Translations under genes and position numbers: made by a program
The notes under the pieces: model-generated
Databases searched by the model: none
Told to the model about the DNA's origin: nothing
What the model saw: the letters and a program-made list of their open reading frames with translations, nothing else
In this document: one piece after another, positions 15,262-24,028 of the stretch
Position numbering within the stretch: position 1 is the first letter of the stretch
How the letters are laid out: each line of letters begins with the position of its first letter
Assembly: GCF_004349105.1 (NCBI RefSeq)
Contig: NZ_SMLB01000002.1
Location: 186,001-250,000 of the forward strand
Direction of reading: 5' to 3'
Length of the DNA stretch: 64,000 nucleotides
Origin: Jiangella aurantiaca
GTDB lineage: Bacteria > Actinomycetota > Actinomycetes > Jiangellales > Jiangellaceae

Positions 15262-17115
15262 TCAGGAGGTCCTGACCAGGGCACCCAGCGGCAGGCGGCG
15301 CCACCCCGTGCCGTCGGCGACGGCGAGGATGCCGGCTCCGGTGGACGCATCCTGCACCAGGGCCACGGCTCCCGGCGTGGGTTCCGGCAGGTCGGCCGCC
15401 GATACGACCGTGAGCTGCAGGTTGTGCGCGTACACAGTACGGATCTTCCGCTCTGCCGACCCGATGTCGCGGAGGTTGTCGGCGGATGGGATCAGCCCGT
15501 TGATGTCCACCCGCATGGCCGCGACGGCGTTGGTGTCGTTCGTCGAGCAGAGCAGCTCGACCGCGGCGGCGCCGGACGCATTGGCCGGGACGACCCGTAC
15601 ACCGCCCTTCACCCCCGGTCCCGCACCGATCGGCTGTTCCGACGCGGCGACGAAGCTGCCGTACGCGTCAGTACCGGCTGCTGGCGCGGCGGTCGCCCGG
15701 ACCACGAGCGCGCCGTTCTTCGCCGCGGTGAGCTCGTGCTGGTTGGCGCCGACGCTGCGCCGCTCGATGTAGTTCTCCTCGCCGATCGCCTCGGCGTAGA
15801 CGACGCCCGCGGTGTTGTCGAAGAGGTTCCCGACGATCGTGGATCCGGTCAGCGTCCCGATCACCCGCACCGGGGGCGCCCCGGCGACGGTGTTCGCGCC
15901 GAACGCGTTACCGATCACCGAGAGGTCGGTGGCGTCGCCGTTGACGCGCACGGCCGCCCAGCGCTCCTCGGCGAGGAGGTTCCAGTTGTCGAACGAGTTC
16001 GCCGAGACCGTGATCTCCGACGCCGCCCGGCCGAAGTAGATCGGCGACCCGTCGACCCAGTTGAAACTGTTCCCGGTGATCGTGACGTTGCGCGCGGCCG
16101 CCTCGGGCCGGAACTCGATGGCGTGTCGCGGCCGGGCGCCGCCACCCGGGTCGCCGCCGCCCAGGACGTTGCCGGTGAAGGTGAGGTTCGAGCCACCCGA
16201 CTTCACGGAGATCACCGCGGCGTCGGCGGCGTTGGTGGCCCCGTTCTCGACGACATTGCCGGAGAAGGTCGAGTTGATGATCCCTCCGGTGAACAACCGC
16301 CGGCCGATGTCGAGGATGTTGTTGGCGATGATCGCACCACGGAAGTTGTGCGCGTCGGCGCCGGTCGTCGTGATCGCGAAACTCATGCTGTGGAAATGGT
16401 TGCCCTCGATGAGCCACTTGCGCATCCCGTACGGCAGCACGTGGACGTTGCTCCCGGCGACGCCTCCGGTGGGCCACGAGATGTCGAGGCCCACGTCGCC
16501 GACCGCGACGAGGTTGTTCGTGAACACCAGTCCGCGCCCGACGTGCTTCACCGCGGTGAAGAACTCGACGAACGTGCACTCGGTGATCGTCGCGTCCATG
16601 TCGTCGGTGTTGGACTGTGTGCCTCGGCCGGCATCGCGGGCGATGTGGATGCCGATCGTGTTCGTCAGGCTCGCCGGCGCGACGAAGGAGAGCCCGCGGA
16701 CCGCGGCCAACGGCGCCTGCAGAAGGATGCCGGTGCCGTTGAAGTCGACGTCGATGATCGACGTCCGCGATCCCATCGTCCCGGCGCCGGCGAGCACGAG
16801 GCGGTTGAAGTTCGGCGCGAGGTTGCCCTCGACGTCCGGGATCACGAGGGTCCGGGTGATCCGGTACGTGCCGGGCGGGAAGTAGACGATCTTGTTCGGC
16901 TTGGTCAGCTGGGCGTCGATGGCCTGCTGGATGGCGTTTGTGTCGTCGGCGGCGCCGTCGCCGACGGCGCCGAAGTCCTGCGGGGTCGCGGCGCCGGCCA
17001 GGTCCACGGCGGGTGCTGCCTGCGCCGACGCGCTGACGGCGCCGAGCGTCGCGGTGGCGACTCCCGCGATGCCCGCGGTACGGAGCAGATGACGCCTGTT
17101 CACGGGTGTGACCAT
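15262..17115 (-). CDS. Tat-exported pectate-lyase-like beta-helix protein with C-terminal tail-fibre-like domain
   Basis: A 617-residue exported protein. NRRHLLRTAGIAG at residues 6-18 followed by a hydrophobic Ala-rich stretch is a good twin-arginine signal, with likely cleavage near AQA. Residues 43-75 are the DFGAVGDGAADDTNAIQQAID and YFPPGTYRIT entry of pectate-lyase-3-type beta-helices, then many N-x-F/I-x-G repeats to about 430. The C-terminus is unusual: AVAAMRVDINGLIPSADNL then RDIGSAERKIRTVYAHNLQL resembles the closing modules of phage tail fibres and intramolecular-chaperone proteins. It could be a lyase or hydrolase that cuts the operon substrate outside the cell. No catalytic residues can be assigned. 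AAGGGA precedes ATG 17115 by about 8 bases; 66 bases separate it from the oxidoreductase gene. Confidence 0.72.
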   Translation of the reverse strand: MVTPVNRRHLLRTAGIAGVATATLGAVSASAQAAPAVDLAGAATPQDFGAVGDGAADDTNAIQQAIDAQLTKPNKIVYFPPGTYRITRTLVIPDVEGNLAPNFNRLVLAGAGTMGSRTSIIDVDFNGTGILLQAPLAAVRGLSFVAPASLTNTIGIHIARDAGRGTQSNTDDMDATITECTFVEFFTAVKHVGRGLVFTNNLVAVGDVGLDISWPTGGVAGSNVHVLPYGMRKWLIEGNHFHSMSFAITTTGADAHNFRGAIIANNILDIGRRLFTGGIINSTFSGNVVENGATNAADAAVISVKSGGSNLTFTGNVLGGGDPGGGARPRHAIEFRPEAAARNVTITGNSFNWVDGSPIYFGRAASEITVSANSFDNWNLLAEERWAAVRVNGDATDLSVIGNAFGANTVAGAPPVRVIGTLTGSTIVGNLFDNTAGVVYAEAIGEENYIERRSVGANQHELTAAKNGALVVRATAAPAAGTDAYGSFVAASEQPIGAGPGVKGGVRVVPANASGAAAVELLCSTNDTNAVAAMRVDINGLIPSADNLRDIGSAERKIRTVYAHNLQLTVVSAADLPEPTPGAVALVQDASTGAGILAVADGTGWRRLPLGALVRTS

Positions 17116-17181
17116 GCTGCTTGTCCCTTCGTTGGGTGGAGTAGCTGGTTCTCGTGCGGTGACAGGACGGTCCGTCGGCCG

Positions 17182-18795
17182 TCAGTAGCCCTTCACCTCG
17201 GGCCAGGCGAGCTCGAACCCGTCGGCGACGAGCTCGCTCTGGAAGGTGTCGAGCCGGACGGCGTCGCCGCGTACCTGCTCCGGGGTGAGCGAGTGGGCCA
17301 GGCAGTGCGCGGCCAGGGCGCCCGCGGCCTCGCCGATGTTCCACTCGACCGGGTGGAGGCGGTAGCAGCCGTTGGTGATGTGCGTCGTGCCGAGGTTCTT
17401 CCCGGCGGCGAGCAGGTTGCGCACCCGGACCGGCAGCAGGGCACCGAGCGGGATCTGGAACGGGCTGCTGGGCACGTCGATGTAGTTGTCGCCGCCGGTC
17501 GACGGGTGTAGGTCGATCCGGTACATCCCGATGCCGACCGAGTCCGGGTACCGCACGGCGCCGGCATCCCCGCGGACGGTCATCGACAGGTCCTGCTCGA
17601 CGATGGTCGTGTGTGCCTTGATGCGGCGGGACTCCCGGATGTACGGCGCCATGGCCAGGCCGTCGGTCGTGCCCATGACGTCGGGCCGCAGCCGCAGACC
17701 CGGCCAGCCGGCGCCGCCGCCGGGCCGGGGCGCTTCGGTCTGCAGCCAATAGAGCATGCTCAGCGAGAGCTGCCGCGCGCCCTCCAGGTGCTTGGCGCGC
17801 TCGTCGTCGGAGACCCCGGCCAGCGGACCGGGCAGGTAGTCGATCATCGGCCAGTTGACGACGGTGACGTCGCTCGCGGCGAGGCCGGGCTCGTACTGCT
17901 CCCGGGCGAAGATCCGGCGGAACAGCCACAGGTCGCGGTCGCCGGGGTCCTTGCTCTGGTCGGCCACCACCCGGCCGGCGGGGGCATGCGGCACGAACGT
18001 CCGCGTGAACGGCACCAGCGTCCGCGGGTCCGGGGCGGTGAGGCTGAGCAGCCGATCCGGCCAGAAGTCCGGCTGGTAGTCGCGCCAGAACCCGTACTGG
18101 TCGGGGCGGTCGATCGTGTGGTCCTCGCCTTCGCGGTGCTCGACCGCGAACACCCACGAGAACGCCTGCTGGTTGAGCGGCTGCGCCTCACTCGGTGCGC
18201 TCGGCTCGCCGGTCTCGGACTGCGCCTCGAAGCCGATGCTGTGCTCGACCCCCGCCAGCGGCAGCAGGTCGCCGAGCTCGGTGGCGTCCAGGACGTACGA
18301 CGCCTCGATGGTGCACCCCACGCCGTCGCGAGCGACGACGGTGACGGCCGTGACCCGGTCGCCGTCGGTCTGGGCGGCGACGGGGCGGTGACCGGTCAAG
18401 ACCCGCAGCGTGCCCGCGGAGCGGTACGGGGCGAGCATGCCCTCGATCACGGACAGGGCGACCCGCGGCTCGTGACACAGGCGGCTCACCCGGCCCAGAC
18501 CCGGATTCAGGTCGGCCTGGCGGCGCGCGGCCGCGGTGAGCGGGTACCAGGTCCGGTAGTAGTCGCGCACTCCCTCACGGAACGCGCGATACGAGCGGGT
18601 GCACCCGAACTGCTCGATCCACGGATGCTCGTCCGGCGGGACAGCCTGGCTGGTGAGCTGCCCGCCGAGCCAGTCGCACTCCTCCGTCACGGTCACCGAC
18701 CGGCCGCGACGCAGCGCCGCCAGAGCCGCCGCGACCCCGCCCACACCTCCGCCGACGATCAGGATGTCGGTGTGGAGGCTCGCGTCCGTACTCAA
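17182..18795 (-). CDS. FAD-dependent oxidoreductase (FAD_oxidored/PF12831-like)
   Basis: A 537-residue flavoprotein. Residues 9-24 form the Rossmann entry ILIVGGGVGGVAAALAA, and CDWLGGQLTSQAVPPDEHPW at about 41-60 is characteristic of the FAD-dependent oxidoreductases often found in sugar-catabolic loci. The late GKNLGTTHITNGCYRLHPVEWNIGEAAG segment (about 480-507) closes the FAD site. The start is unusual: TTG 18795 overlaps the TGA of the upstream ATPase gene (TTGA) with GGGAG about 9 bases before it; no ATG or GTG fits the beginning of the domain. Probably oxidises an imported sugar or uronate derivative in the cytosol before the FAH-type enzyme acts. Substrate unknown. Confidence 0.8.
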   Translation of the reverse strand: MSTDASLHTDILIVGGGVGGVAAALAALRRGRSVTVTEECDWLGGQLTSQAVPPDEHPWIEQFGCTRSYRAFREGVRDYYRTWYPLTAAARRQADLNPGLGRVSRLCHEPRVALSVIEGMLAPYRSAGTLRVLTGHRPVAAQTDGDRVTAVTVVARDGVGCTIEASYVLDATELGDLLPLAGVEHSIGFEAQSETGEPSAPSEAQPLNQQAFSWVFAVEHREGEDHTIDRPDQYGFWRDYQPDFWPDRLLSLTAPDPRTLVPFTRTFVPHAPAGRVVADQSKDPGDRDLWLFRRIFAREQYEPGLAASDVTVVNWPMIDYLPGPLAGVSDDERAKHLEGARQLSLSMLYWLQTEAPRPGGGAGWPGLRLRPDVMGTTDGLAMAPYIRESRRIKAHTTIVEQDLSMTVRGDAGAVRYPDSVGIGMYRIDLHPSTGGDNYIDVPSSPFQIPLGALLPVRVRNLLAAGKNLGTTHITNGCYRLHPVEWNIGEAAGALAAHCLAHSLTPEQVRGDAVRLDTFQSELVADGFELAWPEVKGY

Positions 18796-19625
18796 CTGAT
18801 CTGCTCCCGTGTGTACTCGAACCCGACGTTCGTGCCTTCCAGGTCGTGGGCGGCGCTCAACAGCCCTTGGGTGTACGGATGGGCGGGCGCCGTGAACAGC
18901 TGCTCGGCCGTCGTGCACTCGACCAGCTCGCCCGTCTTCATCACCGCCACCCGGTCCGCGATCTGCCGTACCACCGCGAGGTCGTGCGTGATGAAGAGGA
19001 TCGACAGGTCGTGCGTGCGCTGGAGATCGACGAGCAGGCGCAGGATCTGCGACTGGACCGACACGTCCAGAGCCGAGACCGCCTCGTCGCACACCAGCAG
19101 GCGCGGTCGCAGCGCCAGCGCTCGAGCGATGCTCACCCGCTGGCGCTGGCCGCCGGACAACGCCGACGGGCGGCGGCCGGCGACGCCCGCGTCGAGACCG
19201 ACGTCGGCGAGCACCTCCGCCAGCGCCTTCCGGCGATCGCCCTTCGGCGCGACCGCGGGATGCACCTTCCACGCCTCGCGGATGATCGCGCTCACGGTCA
19301 TTCGCGGATTCAGCGACGAGCCGGGATCCTGGAACACCATCTGGATGGCGCGCTGCAATTCCGCGGGCCGCTTGTCGATCGGCCCGAGCGCTCGGCCCTC
19401 GTACGTGATCGTGCCCTCCTGCGGGCGGACGAGCCCGAGGACACAGCGCGCGACGGTCGACTTCCCCGACCCGGACTCGCCGACCAGCGCCAGTGTCTCC
19501 CGGGCCCGGATGTCCAGGTCGACGCCGGCGACGGCCTGGACGATCGTCCGAGCTGCGCGCAGCGACCGGCGGGGTCCGGGGAACGCCACCCTGAGGTCAC
19601 GGATCTCCAGAACGTGCGAACTCAC
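18792..19625 (-). CDS. oligopeptide/dipeptide-type ABC transporter ATPase (DppF-like)
   Basis: A 277-residue cytosolic ATPase of the family-5 ABC importer class. Walker A is GESGSGKST near 49-57, the signature LSGGQRQRV lies near 155-163 and Walker B LLVCDEAVSALD near 173-184, followed by the ITHD H-loop. The short protein without a cysteine-rich C-terminal extension is typical of the F-type partner. GTG 19625 overlaps the stop of the D-type ATPase (GTGA). In this operon the importer most likely brings in oligosaccharides rather than peptides, as family-5 systems in actinobacteria and Thermotoga often do. Regulated by the LacI operators upstream. Confidence 0.9.
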   Translation of the reverse strand: MSSHVLEIRDLRVAFPGPRRSLRAARTIVQAVAGVDLDIRARETLALVGESGSGKSTVARCVLGLVRPQEGTITYEGRALGPIDKRPAELQRAIQMVFQDPGSSLNPRMTVSAIIREAWKVHPAVAPKGDRRKALAEVLADVGLDAGVAGRRPSALSGGQRQRVSIARALALRPRLLVCDEAVSALDVSVQSQILRLLVDLQRTHDLSILFITHDLAVVRQIADRVAVMKTGELVECTTAEQLFTAPAHPYTQGLLSAAHDLEGTNVGFEYTREQIS

Positions 19626-20653
19626 GGCTCCACCTTCTCGGAGAAATGGCAGGCGCTGAACCGGCCCGGCTCGACCTCACGCAGGAGCGGCACCTCAGTG
19701 CGACAGCGGTCCTGTGCCATCGGGCAGCGCGGATGGAACGCGCACCCGGTGGGCCGGTCGAACGGGTTGGCCGGGGCGCCCTGCAGCGGCTCGGCGATCG
19801 CCGACTTCGTGCTGACCGCCGGCACGTTGTTCGCCAGTGCCCGGGTGTACGGGTGCAGCGGGTGCTCCAGCACCTCCCGCGCCGGGCCGCGCTCGGCGAC
19901 CCGGCCGGCGTACATGACCACCACATCGTCGGCGACGTGCGCCATCACCCGCAGGTCGTGGCTCACCAACAGCATCGCCATGTGCTCCTGCTCGCGCAGG
20001 TCGGCCAGCAGCCGGAGGATGCGCGCCTGGGTCGTGACGTCGAGGGCGGTCGTCGGCTCGTCCGCGATGATCAGCTGTGGCTCTCCGGCCAGCGCCATCG
20101 CGATCATGACCCGCTGCCGCATGCCGCCGGACATCTCGTGCGGGTACACGTCGATCCGCTGGTGCGGGTCCGGGATCCCGACCCGCTCCAACAGCTCCAG
20201 GACCCGGGCTCGGACCTGCTGACGCGACATGCCGCCGCGCCGCAATATCTCGCCGACCTGCCTGCCGATCGTCTGGATCGGGTTGAGCGCGGCCAGCGGG
20301 TCCTGGAAGATCACACCGATCTCCCGGCCACGGACCTGCCGGATCCGGCGAGCGGCCGCGGTGAGGAGATCCTCCGACCTCCAGGTGACGCGACCCGCGG
20401 TCTCCGCCTCGGCCGGCAGCAGCCCGACGATCGACATCGCGCTCATCGTCTTGCCACTTCCGGACTCCCCGATGAGGCCGGTCGTGCGGCCGGCGTCCAC
20501 GGCGAAGGACACCTTGTCGATGACGGTACCTGGAGTGGCACCCGACGGCAGCACGACCACGAGGTCCTCCACCCGGAGCAGAGGCGCTCCGGGTGCGTGG
20601 GCCGCGTCGCCTGCCGCGGGTGCCGCGGCGGTGGACGAGTACTGATCAGTCAC
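19622..20653 (-). CDS. oligopeptide/dipeptide-type ABC transporter ATPase (DppD-like)
   Basis: A 343-residue ATPase with the typical D-type layout: Walker A GESGSGKT near 60-67, LSGG-type signature MSGGMRQRV near 168-176, Walker B LIIADEPTTALD near 187-198, H-loop VSHD, and a C-terminal oligopeptide-transporter extension rich in Pro and Cys (FHPRCPMAQDRC) that binds an iron-sulfur cluster in some relatives. It starts at GTG 20653, overlapping the stop of the binding-protein gene by eight bases, and pairs with the F-type ATPase downstream. Confidence 0.9.
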   Translation of the reverse strand: MTDQYSSTAAAPAAGDAAHAPGAPLLRVEDLVVVLPSGATPGTVIDKVSFAVDAGRTTGLIGESGSGKTMSAMSIVGLLPAEAETAGRVTWRSEDLLTAAARRIRQVRGREIGVIFQDPLAALNPIQTIGRQVGEILRRGGMSRQQVRARVLELLERVGIPDPHQRIDVYPHEMSGGMRQRVMIAMALAGEPQLIIADEPTTALDVTTQARILRLLADLREQEHMAMLLVSHDLRVMAHVADDVVVMYAGRVAERGPAREVLEHPLHPYTRALANNVPAVSTKSAIAEPLQGAPANPFDRPTGCAFHPRCPMAQDRCRTEVPLLREVEPGRFSACHFSEKVEP

Positions 20654-22175
20654 CCGAGACCGTGACCTCGTCGAAGTAGGGCACGCCGTCCGGGACGGGC
20701 TGGAAGCCCTCGACGCTGGTCCGCCACGCGTACGGCTGCTCTACGAACATCGGGTACATGCCGACCGCGTCGTTCCAGATGATCTCGCTCGCCTGCGCAT
20801 ACAGGTCCTCGCGCTGCGCCGTGTCGCTCGTCGAGCCGGCCTCGGCGAGGATCTGATCGAGTTCCTCGTTGCAGTAGCCCATGCGGTTCGCCGCGCACGT
20901 GTAGAGACGGCCCAGGTTGGTCGCCGCGTCGAACCCCTGCGTCCCGAGCTGCTGGAGGTTCATGTCCCAGTTCAGCGCCAGCAGGTCTTCGAGGAAGACC
21001 GCCTGCTCCTTCTCCATCGGCTCGACGGTCACGCCGATCTCGGCGAGGTCGGAGACCACCGCGTCGACGAAGTTCCGGAAGTTGGCCTGCGAGAACTGCC
21101 ACCGGATCACGGTGTTCTCGTAGTCGAACCCGGCCGCGTCCAGCGCCGCCTTGGCCGCCTCCGGGTCGTACTCCACCGGCTCCTGCGGTGCGTAGCCGAG
21201 CACGGCGGGGCTGATCGGCGAGTCCGCCGGTGTTCCCGTCTCCGGGTACAACGAGCCGATGATCGACTCGAAGTCGACCGCCTGCCACAGGGCCTGCCGC
21301 ACAGCTGAGTCCTGCAGGGCCGGCGTGGAGCTGTTCATCCACATCGTGAAGACGGCCGGGCTCGCGACGTTCTCGACAGTGATGTTGGAGTCCGACCTCA
21401 GCTGCGCGATCTGGTCATCGGGCATGGCCCAGGTGACGTCGACCTCGCCGGTCTGCAGCGCCGTCATCCGAGCCGCCACCTCGGGGATCGACTGGAACTC
21501 CAGGGAGTCAAGGGCCGGCTCGCCGTCCCAGTAGCCGGGGTTCGGCGCGAGCTGGAGCGTCGCCCCAGGCTCGAACGACTCCACGACGAACGGCCCGGAC
21601 CCGATCGGATCCTGGAAGAAGCCTTCGTTCGCGGCGGCCTGCGGCGTGACGAAGAACGAAGAGACCTTGCCGAGGAACGCGGCGTCCGGCGTCGGAGAGG
21701 TGAAGACCACGGTCGACTCGTCGGGTGCCGCCGCGGTGTACCCGCCGAAGTTGCCGGCGAGCGGACCTTCCCCGGCCAGGACGCGGTCGAACGACGCCAC
21801 GACGTCGGCCGAGGCGACAGGAGTGCCGTCGGAGAACTCGACCCCTTCACGCAGGGTGAACGTCCACACGCTGGCGTCGGCGTTGGGTTCCCACGACTCC
21901 GCGAGCTCCCCCTCGAACTCGCCGGGACCGTTGCTGACGACGAGCTGGCTGAAGATCGCCCGAGCCGCGAGCTGGGTGCCGGCGTCCAGGCTCGCCGCAC
22001 CGTGGGGGTCGAGGTTCTCGATCGGGATCGGCCCCGCGACGGTCAGGTCGCCGCCGGCCGCCTCGGAGCCACCGGTCTCAGACGCCGGGTCGTCGGATGA
22101 GCAGGCAGCAGCCCCGATGAGCAGTGCGACGGCGCCTGCGGCCGCCGCCAGCGATCGCCGAGTACGGATAGTCAT
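20646..22175 (-). CDS. ABC transporter substrate-binding lipoprotein, family 5
   Basis: A 509-residue extracellular solute-binding protein of family 5 (SBP_bac_5). The N-terminus has a basic start, a hydrophobic stretch and a lipobox ending in C25 (GAAAC), followed by an acidic Ser/Asp/Gly linker, so it is membrane-anchored outside the cell. SBP_bac_5 features include LAESWEPNADASVWTFTLRE at about 89-108 and FSDGTPVASADVVASFDR near 112-129. The family binds peptides, nickel chelates or oligosaccharides; the sulfatase and beta-helix context favours a sugar ligand. ATG 22175 has AAGGA about 10 bases upstream. Its 3' end overlaps the D-type ATPase. Confidence 0.9.
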   Translation of the reverse strand: MTIRTRRSLAAAAGAVALLIGAAACSSDDPASETGGSEAAGGDLTVAGPIPIENLDPHGAASLDAGTQLAARAIFSQLVVSNGPGEFEGELAESWEPNADASVWTFTLREGVEFSDGTPVASADVVASFDRVLAGEGPLAGNFGGYTAAAPDESTVVFTSPTPDAAFLGKVSSFFVTPQAAANEGFFQDPIGSGPFVVESFEPGATLQLAPNPGYWDGEPALDSLEFQSIPEVAARMTALQTGEVDVTWAMPDDQIAQLRSDSNITVENVASPAVFTMWMNSSTPALQDSAVRQALWQAVDFESIIGSLYPETGTPADSPISPAVLGYAPQEPVEYDPEAAKAALDAAGFDYENTVIRWQFSQANFRNFVDAVVSDLAEIGVTVEPMEKEQAVFLEDLLALNWDMNLQQLGTQGFDAATNLGRLYTCAANRMGYCNEELDQILAEAGSTSDTAQREDLYAQASEIIWNDAVGMYPMFVEQPYAWRTSVEGFQPVPDGVPYFDEVTVSGD

Positions 22176-22217
22176 GTGCGGGAGTCCTTTCGTCGTTGGA
22201 AGTGAGCGGCCAGCGCC

Positions 22218-23102
22218 CTAGTCCCGCTTGCGCGTGAACCGCCGGGTGAGCCTGTCGCCGACCAGGCCGATGCAGATGACGAGGATCGTGAGCGCGATAC
22301 CGGGGAAGACCGTGATCCACCAGGCGGTGCTCAGGTGCTCCCGGCCGCCCGCGATGGCCTGTCCCCACGACACGATGTGCGGGGGAAGACCGAGACCGAG
22401 GAAGCTGAGGGCCGCCTCGGACAGCACGGCCGATGCGAGTTCGATCGTGGCCAGGGCGACGACCGATCCGGCCAGGAACGGAACGATGTGCCGCTTGAGG
22501 GTGGCCGGCTTGGAGACGCCCATGATGCGGGCGGCGTCCACCCAGTCGCGTTCGCGGGTGGACATCGTGATACTGCGCGACAGCCGCGCGAAGCCGACCC
22601 AGCCGCCAACCGACAACGCGATGATCACGACGTGCATGCCGCGCTCGAGCAGGCCGGCGATGACGATCGCGAGCAGGATGCCGGGGAACGCCATCAGGAT
22701 GTCGATGGTCCGCGAGACGACGGCGTCGGGCAGCCCGCCGGAGTATCCGGCGATCGCGCCGAGCGCGACACCGATCAGGCAGCACACCGTGACGACGGCG
22801 ATGCCGATGATGAACGACGTCCGCGCGCCGTACACGACCTGCGCCAGAACGTCTCGTCCAACGGCGTCGGTGCCCAGCCACGCGGTACCGGACCCCGTCG
22901 CCGATCCCGGGGGTAGCAGGCGCTCGGTGACCTCGGTGGCCACCGGGTCGTAGTCGATCAGGAACGGGCCGATCGCCGCCGCGAGCACGTAGACGCCGAT
23001 GATCACGTAGGGAATCGCGGCGAGGGGCCGCCGGCGCCGGCGCCGGACGGGAGGTGCGGCCGGACCGGGGGCCTCGGTGAGCAGGATGTCCGACTGGGTC
23101 AT
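22218..23102 (-). CDS. ABC transporter permease (DppC-like)
   Basis: A 294-residue inner-membrane permease with one N-terminal helix (PYVIIGVYVLAAAIGPFL, about residues 35-52) and a cluster of five helices after residue 95. The EAA loop is near 195-215 and includes SKPATLKRHIVPFL. The LGTDAVGRDVLAQVVYGARTS signature of DppC/OppC permeases is at about residues 75-95. ATG 23102 overlaps the stop of the partner permease (ATGA); the longer open frame upstream belongs to the partner gene's region. Forms the channel with the DppB-like permease. Confidence 0.9.
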   Translation of the reverse strand: MTQSDILLTEAPGPAAPPVRRRRRRPLAAIPYVIIGVYVLAAAIGPFLIDYDPVATEVTERLLPPGSATGSGTAWLGTDAVGRDVLAQVVYGARTSFIIGIAVVTVCCLIGVALGAIAGYSGGLPDAVVSRTIDILMAFPGILLAIVIAGLLERGMHVVIIALSVGGWVGFARLSRSITMSTRERDWVDAARIMGVSKPATLKRHIVPFLAGSVVALATIELASAVLSEAALSFLGLGLPPHIVSWGQAIAGGREHLSTAWWITVFPGIALTILVICIGLVGDRLTRRFTRKRD

Positions 23103-24028
23103 CGGCGCGCCTCCAGACGGATCCGAGGGTCGAGCTTGGCGTTGACGATGTCGGCGGCCAGGTTGAGGACGATCACGCACAGGGCGATCAGGACGGTGGC
23201 TGCCTGGACGACCGCGTAGTCACGGTTCCCGACCGCGCTGACCAGCAGGGACCCGAGCCCGGGCCACGCGAACACGGTCTCGATGATCACGGCGCCGCCG
23301 AGCAGTGTCCCGACCTGGAGACCGACGACGGTGACCACGGGGATGAGCGAGTTCTTCACGACGTGGCCGGTGAGCACCTGCGTCTCGGTGAGGCCCTTGG
23401 ACCGGGCGGTCTGGACGAAGGCCTCGGACATCGTCTCGGCCACGCCACTGCGGGTCATGCGGGCTACCAGCGCTGTGAACGGGATCGACAGCGTGACCGC
23501 CGGCAGGACGAGGTTGGCGAGACTGCCGCCGCCGGCACTGGGCAGCACCTGCAGCTGCAGCGCGAAGATCAGGATGAACATGATGCCGACCCAGAACGGT
23601 GGCAGTGCCTGGAGGCCGAGAGCGAACGTGGAGACCGCCCGGTCGAGGACGCTGCCCGGCTTCTTGCCGGCGAGGACGCCGAGGATCAGGCCGGCGATGA
23701 TCGCGATGACCGTGGCGGCCAGGGTGAGCTCGACGGTCGCCGGGAAGCGCTCGATCACCTGATCCATGGCCGGGCGGCCGAAGCGGTAGGACTCTCCGAA
23801 GTCGAGCCTCACGACGTCGCCGAGGTACGAGAAGTACTGGACCAGCAGGGGCCGGTCGAGGCCGAGCGTGTGCCGCAGCGCCTCGATCTCCGCCGCGCTC
23901 GCGTCCGGGCCGAGTGCCACCGTGGCCTGGTCGCCGGGCGCGAGCCGGACCACGATGAAGACCGCGGTGACGACGCCCCAGATGGTGAGGAGGCCGATCG
24001 CCAGCCGCTTGACGATGAAGTAGGTCAC
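23099..24028 (-). CDS. ABC transporter permease (DppB-like)
   Basis: A 309-residue membrane permease: first helix at about residues 8-27 (LAIGLLTIWGVVTAVFIVV), then the RLAPGDQATVALGPDAS periplasmic region and five more helices. The QTARSKGLTETQVLTGHVVKNSL region near 205-227 is the EAA loop contacting the ATPase. Start GTG 24028 overlaps the lacI stop (GTGA), so regulator and transporter are translationally coupled. It is the usual B-type partner of the family-5 importer. Confidence 0.9.
   Translation of the reverse strand: MTYFIVKRLAIGLLTIWGVVTAVFIVVRLAPGDQATVALGPDASAAEIEALRHTLGLDRPLLVQYFSYLGDVVRLDFGESYRFGRPAMDQVIERFPATVELTLAATVIAIIAGLILGVLAGKKPGSVLDRAVSTFALGLQALPPFWVGIMFILIFALQLQVLPSAGGGSLANLVLPAVTLSIPFTALVARMTRSGVAETMSEAFVQTARSKGLTETQVLTGHVVKNSLIPVVTVVGLQVGTLLGGAVIIETVFAWPGLGSLLVSAVGNRDYAVVQAATVLIALCVIVLNLAADIVNAKLDPRIRLEARR

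Noticed and set aside
14962-17511. 849-codon open frame on the plus strand opposite the FAH and beta-helix genes
   Set aside because: It spans three real minus-strand genes and has the Arg/Val/Asp-rich composition of antisense frames.
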